From DATKPE01 sp033854175 (GTDB lineage Bacteria; Bacteroidota; Ignavibacteria; UBA10030; SZUA-254): a stretch of 17,047 bases of DNA. Position numbers and translations under genes: made by a program. Under the pieces are notes generated by a model. That model was not told the DNA's origin and made no database searches. It was given only the letters and a program-made list of their open reading frames with translations. This document shows, piece by piece, positions 1 to 5,511 of the stretch. Each line of letters starts with the position of its first letter. The first letter of the stretch is position 1. The stretch covers positions 1 through 17,047 of the forward strand of contig JAWOKN010000193.1 of assembly GCA_033854175.1 (NCBI GenBank), read 5' to 3'.

Positions 1-144
1 AGGATTATGGACTGGAGATGATGATCCGACATTCGTTGGTGAGGTGGGTGTGGTTGTCGTGCTGTTGTCTTTTCCACAACCAACCATCCAGACCGCGATC
101 GCCACCACCAACAGACAGGATAGTAAAATAAACAGCTGTTTCAT
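1..144 (-). CDS. Lipoprotein, N-terminal part only (runs off the left edge)
   Basis: Reading the minus strand from an ATG at 144 gives 48 open codons to the window edge. The peptide starts MKQLFILLSC and is followed by a hydrophobic stretch (residues 4-20) that ends in a lipobox, MVGC, with Cys23 as the predicted lipidated residue. A Thr/Ser/Pro-rich linker (residues 28-46, including TTTTPTSPT) follows, typical of the spacer between a lipid anchor and a surface or periplasmic domain. A strong ribosome binding site, AAGGAGG, lies at 157-163 on the minus strand, 12 bases from the ATG. The mature domain is outside the window, so no function can be given. The start is well supported by the RBS, signal peptide and lipobox together. 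Confidence 0.75.
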   Translation of the reverse strand, partial: MKQLFILLSCLLVVAIAVWMVGCGKDNSTTTTPTSPTNVGSSSPVHNP

Positions 145-233
145 GTTATACTCCCTCCTTAATGAGTTTAAGTTTGGTAGTAAGTGATTTAAGTAAATTC
201 AAAATCCGAAATGTACCACTCCCAAGTGAAAAA

Positions 234-249
234 ATTATAAGCGCTTTCG
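234..249 (-). promoter_or_regulatory. Possible -10 box with overlapping LacI/cre-like operator upstream of the lipoprotein gene
   Basis: On the minus strand the sequence TATAAT (complement of 234-239) fits a sigma-70 -10 box about 90 bases upstream of the lipoprotein ATG. I see no good -35 box. Overlapping it on the plus strand, TATAAGCGCTTTCG (236-249) contains the palindrome AAGCGCTT with a central CG. It matches 12 of 14 positions of the cre-type consensus TGWAANCGNTNWCA bound by LacI-family regulators. An operator lying on a -10 box would suit repression. This rests on motif matching only. Confidence 0.28.
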
Positions 250-441
250 ATTGAATAACGTAGGTGGTCACACCCTAGGTCGTTCGAAATCTACAAAATC
301 TCTTTACTTTTGGGTAGTTAGAAATGGCTCATAAACATTAGGTTTTCCTAATGGAAATAATTAGAGCGTAATGCGAGTGAGATTGAAACTATTTACAATG
401 TGAGTGAGGAATTGAGAGGTTTCGTTTTTCCTGTTTTTTGG

Positions 442-1065
442 AATCTTAAATGGGATTCCCCCGTCACGGGCGACATCAAACTCGACTTCTTCCCGCGCTC
501 AGGTTAACCGGATGTTGTCACCACATGTCTGTGAAAAAGGTGTATCACAGACAGGTGAATTTAACCCGGGTCCTCAAGTACGCGCATAATGTCTGCAAAA
601 CCGAGAGGCGAGTTGGATATAAACAGTCTCGATCCTTACATTTTCATGGACAGCCCTGGCCCGGGTGATCTCAGGAAATACCCGCGCACGTCTCGGGGGT
701 TCATGGATATTCATTCCCCCACACAAATTTATCCTGAGTCACAAAAAGAGAAATTGGTGATCGCCGTTCTTAGGTTTGAACAAAATTATACGAATCCGTT
801 CAAATACAAAACCTTGAATTCATTCAAGATTTTGAAGGATGTACACGTTCGATTGGAAATCTTCGATGCCTCAGGAAAGCGCGGGCAGATTCTCCCGATA
901 GGATACAAGCTGCGGGAACCTACGACACAACATGGGATGGAGAGGACAAAGCGAGCGGGAAATATTTTATTTCTTCCTTTTCGCCGGTCCGGCCATCTGG
1001 GGACAGACTTTTACAGCCGGCAGGCCCCCCCCAAAAAAAAAGGCGTACCCCCATCCTCCCGATGA
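442..1065 (+). pseudogene. Decayed C-terminus of a secreted/surface protein (Kre9/KNH-like beta domain plus FlgD-like secretion tail)
   Basis: Three reading-frame pieces join into a recognisable protein end. Frame A from 442 reads NLKWDSPVTGDIKLDFFPRSG (shown in part: WDSPVTGDIKLDFF), like the start of Kre9/KNH-type beta domains. It then meets in-frame stops at 505, 532, 556 and 562. The same frame resumes at 586 with IMSAKPRGELDINS. From 775 comes FEQNYTNPF, then VRLEIFDASGKR, which matches the tail motif 'QNYPNPFNP ... IFDxxG'. At about 907 the frame shifts (one base lost) and AAGTYDTTWDGEDKASG continues from 909. Near 960 a second shift (two bases gained) leads to IFYFFLFAG. The end is degraded through a C8A9 run at 1025-1041. 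In intact homologues such tails direct export or surface attachment (type IX secretion) or form a FlgD-like Ig fold. Several independent lesions argue for real decay rather than one sequencing error. The upstream body of the gene is not detectable. Confidence 0.62.
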
Positions 1066-1342
1066 GTGTACACCTTGGTTATGTCTCAAAGCCTTCCATC
1101 AAGCGATAGTCGGCTGTAAGACATTTCATTTTAGCCGTTCAAAACCACTCACACACCCTCCCTCGGTGAATGTACTTCTGATGCCTGATTCAAGATGCCT
1201 ACATTGAATAATATCATATTCATCAGCCGGGTTCAAGTTAAATGTGGGTAAAGTAAATTAGAAATTTTTTAAAAAAATTAAAAAATCCTAATATACAATA
1301 TGAAAATTCTCTAAATGGAGGGAAAAATCAGGCAATTACCCG
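1066..1342. other. Gene-free AT-rich spacer downstream of the kinase gene
   Basis: No credible ORF on either strand. The stretch holds a run of AT tracts at 1262-1286 (AATTTTTTAAAAAAATT and another A run), likely curved DNA. It lies just past the 3' end of the minus-strand kinase gene. I see no GC-rich hairpin followed by a T run that would be a convincing terminator for that gene. Confidence 0.4.
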
Positions 1343-3838
1343 TCAGGCGAGACTGTCAGGATCGATCGGCAGTTGAATTTTGAAAGTAGTCCATTTCGAG
1401 GCTTTGCTCTCGACCGTTATCGTGCCCCGGTGGGCGTTAATGATCATTTTTGACAATGCCAGGCCAAGGCCGGTGCCCGAAGATGGTGATTTCTCCGGTT
1501 TCCCTCCGTGAAAAGGCTCAAATATAGAGTTTAATCTCGATTTGGGAATACCCCGACCTGTATTTGAAAACTCGATGACGATGGTTTTGTCAATTTTTTC
1601 GTAACCCATGCGTATGCGACCGCCGGTTGGTGTGAACTTCATCGCATTATCCAGAAGATTAAAAAACACATGCCGGAGCTGTGTTTCATCGGCGCGGATC
1701 ATGATCTTCGGGCTTTTGGTCAAGACCACCGAAAGATTCTTCTGACGGGTGAGTACGACCGCATCATCATAAATCTTCTGGAACACGTCGCGGATATCAA
1801 CGGGCCGGAACTCCACTTTGTACGTTCCCGCCTGCATTCTGGCCAGTGCGAGCATCTGTTCCACAATTTTATTCAGCCGCAGGATTTCATCATAGGTCGA
1901 AATGACGGTTTCCCTGAGTTGTTTCGGTGATGCATCGATGTCCAGAACTCCTTCCAGCTCATTCCGCAGCACGGTAAGGGGTGTGCGAAGTTCGTGTGAA
2001 GCCAGGGATGCAAAACTGAGCGTCCTCTGTATCGAGGAACGGACATTCGCAGCAACTTCGACGATATCCCGTGCGAGATCACGCCGCAGTTGAAGCATTT
2101 CAGCCCGGGTTTGCTCAACTTTGAGTTTGGTACCGCTGTCCGGGGCCGGATTCGGATTAAATAAATTCTCTATCTCCGCCTTTGCCCGGAGAAGGGCTTC
2201 TTCGGCCTGATGTCGGTCAGTGATATCCCGCGCAACACCGATCAATCCGAGAATTTTTCCATCCTCGTTTCTGACCTGCGATGTTCCGAGATAGACGGGA
2301 AATTCCGAACCATCTTTGCGAACATTAAGCAGCTCGCCCATCCAGCCGCCTGCCCGCGTCATATTGAATATCTGCTGCGGGATATTTTCAGGATTTTTCG
2401 GCGACCGCAGGATAAGCGGGCTCTTGCCGAGAATTTCCTCAGTCGTATAACCATAACAGTCGAGAAACGCCTTGTTGACAAAGATGAAATGGTTCTCAAG
2501 ATCAGTGATGGAAATCATCTCGCTCGTGCTCTCGACGGCATGGCCGAGGAGATGAAGCTGGCTTTCGATTTTTTTGAGCCCGGTGATATCAATAATCGAG
2601 ACAAGGACACGTGAATATCGTCCCTCACCTTCAGGCACCACGTTCCATCTGATGAGAATATTCAGCGGAACACCCTGAAAGGTCAGATTGACATCCTCCC
2701 CCTGGAAAGATGTCTTCCCTTCAGATATGGTGACAAGCTCCTCCATGAAGGTGCGGTTCGTGCTTTCGGGAAGAATAGGTTTGAGACTTCCATAAAACTG
2801 TTCCTTGGCCGATGCCCCGTACAGGCTGACAGTTCTTTGATTGACCTCAACCACCTTCACGAGCGAAGCGCAGTACTCTACGACCCTGGGATGTTCGTTG
2901 AAATATGCCCGCAAATCCGTTACGCCTGTCAATTTCAATCCGTCGAGATATTTTTTTGCCTCTGAAAAATCCTCTTCCCAGAGAGAAATCGGCGAGTTAT
3001 CAAAAAGGCTCTGATATCGTTGCCGGCTCTGCCGGAGAGCTTCGGCGGCGCGTTTTTGTGCTGTCACATCCCAGGCCGTCAGTATCCATCGCGGCAGGTC
3101 ACCGGACGAAATGATTTTTGCCGCATATTCGACAATGACCCTGGCCCCGCTTTTATGTACCGCGGTTGTCTCACCGTGGCCAGCTTCATCATGGTGAAGC
3201 TGGCGCTGCTGATATCTCTCCATGATCCGGGCTGAGTCCTCAGGCGCGATAAGTGTATTCCACGGCATCGACAACAGTTCATCAACCGTGTACCCGAATA
3301 TTCTGGCCATGGGCTCGTTGACAAAAATGGTTTTCATCCCCTCCATAATTGCCACCCCGACATCGACATCACTCAGGGCTCTCACAAGACTTTCATACAT
3401 CTCCGCCCGTTCCCTGACGATATCTTCAATATCGCGAATGAATTCCTTTTTCACGGGTTCTGTGCTTTTCTTTTCCGTGATATCATGGATGATGACTGCA
3501 ATATGCAATCCATTAGGCGTCTTAAGCGGGTTCAAGGCGACGTCAAGCGGAAACTCCGTACCGTCCTTCCGGCGTCCGTAGAGCTCCAGCCCGGTCCCCA
3601 TCGGCCGGGCATAGGGATTTGACATAAATTTTGTGCGGTCTGTGACATGCCTCCCGGAATACCTTTCGGGTATCAGAATTTCAATATTCTGGCCGCACAG
3701 TTCCCCCCGCTGGTACTGATACATCTTTTCCGCCCGCGAATTGCAATGGATAATCTTACCATCGCTGTCCGTAATGATCATTGCATCCGGAACGGCGTCG
3801 AGAAACAATTCAAATTTATCTTCACTGAAGACTTCCAC
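1343..3838 (-). CDS. Cytosolic multi-PAS sensor histidine kinase
   Basis: A hybrid-free histidine kinase of 831 residues that senses a signal through PAS domains and phosphorylates a response regulator, very likely the one encoded just upstream (4124-4861). Four PAS-like domains are visible at roughly 8-122, 145-262, 273-421 and 428-543, most followed by the typical 'DIT/DVT' PAC ending. The third resembles the 'SPISLWEEDFS ... YGASAKE' PAS type. A coiled linker (about 545-605) leads to the HisKA domain with SHELRTP and phospho-acceptor His615. The ATPase domain has the N box FFNLLDNAMKF (Asn727, Asn731), the G1 box SNTGRGIP and the G2 box SGTGLGLAL (788-796). In the G1 box Asn759 stands where Asp is usual, as in CusS-like kinases, so activity is still expected. 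There is no transmembrane segment or signal peptide, so it should sense a cytoplasmic cue. The start is GTG with a weak TAGGAT site upstream; an in-frame TAG four codons before it rules out extension. Confidence 0.93.
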   Translation of the reverse strand: MEVFSEDKFELFLDAVPDAMIITDSDGKIIHCNSRAEKMYQYQRGELCGQNIEILIPERYSGRHVTDRTKFMSNPYARPMGTGLELYGRRKDGTEFPLDVALNPLKTPNGLHIAVIIHDITEKKSTEPVKKEFIRDIEDIVRERAEMYESLVRALSDVDVGVAIMEGMKTIFVNEPMARIFGYTVDELLSMPWNTLIAPEDSARIMERYQQRQLHHDEAGHGETTAVHKSGARVIVEYAAKIISSGDLPRWILTAWDVTAQKRAAEALRQSRQRYQSLFDNSPISLWEEDFSEAKKYLDGLKLTGVTDLRAYFNEHPRVVEYCASLVKVVEVNQRTVSLYGASAKEQFYGSLKPILPESTNRTFMEELVTISEGKTSFQGEDVNLTFQGVPLNILIRWNVVPEGEGRYSRVLVSIIDITGLKKIESQLHLLGHAVESTSEMISITDLENHFIFVNKAFLDCYGYTTEEILGKSPLILRSPKNPENIPQQIFNMTRAGGWMGELLNVRKDGSEFPVYLGTSQVRNEDGKILGLIGVARDITDRHQAEEALLRAKAEIENLFNPNPAPDSGTKLKVEQTRAEMLQLRRDLARDIVEVAANVRSSIQRTLSFASLASHELRTPLTVLRNELEGVLDIDASPKQLRETVISTYDEILRLNKIVEQMLALARMQAGTYKVEFRPVDIRDVFQKIYDDAVVLTRQKNLSVVLTKSPKIMIRADETQLRHVFFNLLDNAMKFTPTGGRIRMGYEKIDKTIVIEFSNTGRGIPKSRLNSIFEPFHGGKPEKSPSSGTGLGLALSKMIINAHRGTITVESKASKWTTFKIQLPIDPDSLA

Positions 3839-3847
3839 TGGGATATC

Positions 3848-3991
3848 CTACATGATGGCTGTGATTCTGAAAATTACTCCTTCTTCATAACATGCAATGG
3901 TCCATCGCGTCATACCCTCAGGTGAACCGCACGAAGCATTGTGTACCGTCGGATGGTCCAATGCATAGTACCCTGTACAAAAGTCGCACAC
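3848..3991 (-). CDS. Possible small Cys-rich protein between regulator and kinase genes
   Basis: A 47-codon minus-strand frame from GTG at 3991 to TAG at 3848-3850 lies in the 262-base gap between the response regulator and kinase genes. It is in the same frame as the kinase and ends nine bases before its GTG start. The translation begins VCDFCTGYYALDHPTVHNA and ends WTIACYEEGVIFRITAIM. It has cysteines at positions 2, 5, 21 and 34, a spacing (C-x2-C-x15-C-x12-C) that could bind zinc. The frame stays open further upstream, to about 4046, but without an ATG, and I see no good ribosome binding site for the GTG. It may be a real small gene translationally coupled to the kinase, the end of a decayed gene, or chance. 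I do not recognise a family. Confidence 0.27.
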   Translation of the reverse strand: MCDFCTGYYALDHPTVHNASCGSPEGMTRWTIACYEEGVIFRITAIM

Positions 3992-4123
3992 GTAACGACG
4001 CCCGGTTGAAACACCGGCACTACCGCGCAGATGTGCCCTGGACTATCATAATATCTTTTTTAACAGTCCGAAAGCTTTGAAGTCTCCGGCGGCCGGAACA
4101 GGGGGTCATACGGTAGAATGCCT

Positions 4124-4861
4124 TTATTTCTCCCGACGGCCACGAGTATTGCCTCCCGGAGCTGCGACCTCCTCCTGATCCATAAGAATAAATCCCTCCC
4201 CGTGGATTGTCCGGATCAGTTTACGCTCATATCCTTCATCGACGGCGTCCCTCAGATAACTTATGTAGACATCAACGATATTTGTCCCTGTTTCAAACGG
4301 ATAACCCCAGACATATTCGACGATGCGTTTCCTCGTGAGGATCTGATTTTGATTCCGTAGGAAAAACTCCAGAAGGGAGAATTCTCTTTCACTCAGGCTG
4401 ATTCTTTTCCCGGCACGTTCAACGGTGCGTTTGCCGACATCCATGACCAGATCCGCTGCTTTGAGCACGTACTCACTCGATGCACCAGCCCTCCGGAGAA
4501 GCGATTCGATCCTGGCGACGAGCTCGCCGGAGTCAAACGGCTTCACCATATAGTCGTCAGCACCAAGTTCAAGACCGATAATGCGGTCTTTGGTCGTATC
4601 CCTGGCGCTGAGAATCAACACCGGGGTGGTTTTTCCGCAATCGCGTAAATTCCTCAACACTTCAAGCCCGGACTTCAGGGGGAGTGTGAGATCGAGAATG
4701 ACAAGATCGAAGGAAGAATCGTGAAGTTGCTTCTCTGCGCTTATTCCGTCGAGGCAAATCTTTACATGATATCCAAGATGCTCGAGTTTTCTCTGAATCG
4801 ATCTGGCAAGCTTACGTTCATCCTCAACCAATAACAGCTGTATGTTTTTTTCGCTCCCCAT
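4124..4861 (-). CDS. OmpR/PhoB-family response regulator
   Basis: A two-domain DNA-binding response regulator. Numbered from the ATG at 4861 (245 residues), the receiver domain spans about 7-122. It has the acidic pocket Glu13-Asp14 (VEDE), phospho-acceptor Asp57 (VILDLTLP), the conserved hydroxyl residue Ser85 (LILSARD) and Lys107 (MVKPFD). The winged-helix effector domain covers about 134-230 and ends with the family pattern RTIHGEGFIL. Phosphorylation, presumably by the kinase encoded downstream on the same strand, would promote dimer binding to direct-repeat operators. A GTG at 4894 would add 11 residues, but the ATG places the start at the usual distance from the first beta strand. Neither start has a strong ribosome binding site. 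The gene is divergent from the GH3 glycosidase gene, so control of that operon is a reasonable guess but is not shown by the sequence. Confidence 0.93.
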   Translation of the reverse strand: MGSEKNIQLLLVEDERKLARSIQRKLEHLGYHVKICLDGISAEKQLHDSSFDLVILDLTLPLKSGLEVLRNLRDCGKTTPVLILSARDTTKDRIIGLELGADDYMVKPFDSGELVARIESLLRRAGASSEYVLKAADLVMDVGKRTVERAGKRISLSEREFSLLEFFLRNQNQILTRKRIVEYVWGYPFETGTNIVDVYISYLRDAVDEGYERKLIRTIHGEGFILMDQEEVAAPGGNTRGRREK

Positions 4862-4989
4862 AGCAAGTGACCCACATCCTGCCTCTGCGCGCACCCCTAT
4901 TCAATCCGTATCACATCTGAATCTTACCCGAATAATGGTGACACTGAAGCAGCAGATTTGAAATCCTCCGATTTTCTCTGAAATATAGA

Positions 4990-5005
4990 TATTAATCGAT
5001 TAATA
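4990..5005. promoter_or_regulatory. Perfect 16-base AT-rich palindrome
   Basis: TATTAATCGATTAATA is its own reverse complement. It lies about 130 bases upstream of the response regulator ATG, in the divergent intergenic region. A site of this size and symmetry could bind a dimeric regulator. No regulator is identified, and the AT-rich content makes chance more likely than for a GC-rich site. Confidence 0.3.
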
Positions 5006-5271
5006 AACAATGCCCCTTCGACACTCCCTGATGCCCGGTACAACTCAACCAGTTCTTCATCGATATGAATCTCCTGATGTTCCTCCTGTTTTGTTAAAAT
5101 TCATTGCCGAGCCGGCCGCTGCATCGCTTTCGGGCAGTTTCTACCCGACGGAAAATTCCGGAAACGTCAGAACATGCGGTTTTCTCCGCTCCATCAGGTC
5201 CTGATAATTGTGGAATTTAGAGATTTGGCGGTTGAAGCCACTTTCGGGAGGATTCTGAACGCCCGTTCTTC

Positions 5272-5289
5272 GAGTGCCAAGTGGCACTC
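5272..5289. promoter_or_regulatory. Perfect inverted repeat, candidate operator of the glycosidase operon
   Basis: GAGTGCCA and TGGCACTC are perfect inverted arms separated by two bases (AG). The site is about 220 bases upstream of the GH3 start codon. The 8+2+8 layout is typical of dimeric helix-turn-helix regulator sites. The two-base centre is too short for an RNA hairpin loop unless the stem opens, so a DNA-binding site is the better reading. Confidence 0.38.
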
Positions 5290-5511
5290 AGCGGGAAAGT
5301 TGAGTATATTGGGATCGGCTCTTCTCCAAGGGCTCTGTCTCCGGGAAACGCTGATTAACGACGAGTTCGAGTATCATTCCGGGTTGTTCTTTCCATAAGG
5401 GATTTGAGGCATTCATCCCGGATATTTATTTCCCGGTAGAATGCTCTGAGACTCTGATACAGATGATGGTACATATCCCGAATTCAAACTCATCATGAAC
5501 AAGGAACTACC

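Larger units (their letters stand above)
4862..5511. other. Divergent intergenic region between the response regulator and GH3 genes
   Basis: About 650 bases without a convincing gene. Short plus-strand open frames at 5010-5204 and 5174-5398 have no ribosome binding site, no recognisable motif and unlikely compositions. The region should hold the promoters for both divergent transcription units. It contains two clean palindromes, listed separately, at 4990-5005 and 5272-5289. I could not place -35/-10 boxes with confidence on either strand. Confidence 0.5.

Noticed and set aside
258..295. tRNA-like TTCGAAAT context after a CACACCCTAGGT stretch
   Set aside because: It resembles a T-loop only; no acceptor stem, anticodon arm or D arm can be folded around it.
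4085..4097. TCCGG-CGG-CCGGA hairpin after the response regulator gene
   Set aside because: Only five base pairs and no T run follows on the minus strand, so it is not a credible terminator.
5010..5398. Two short plus-strand frames (64 and 74 codons) upstream of the GH3 gene
   Set aside because: No ribosome binding site, no motif, odd composition; they lie in a regulatory region.
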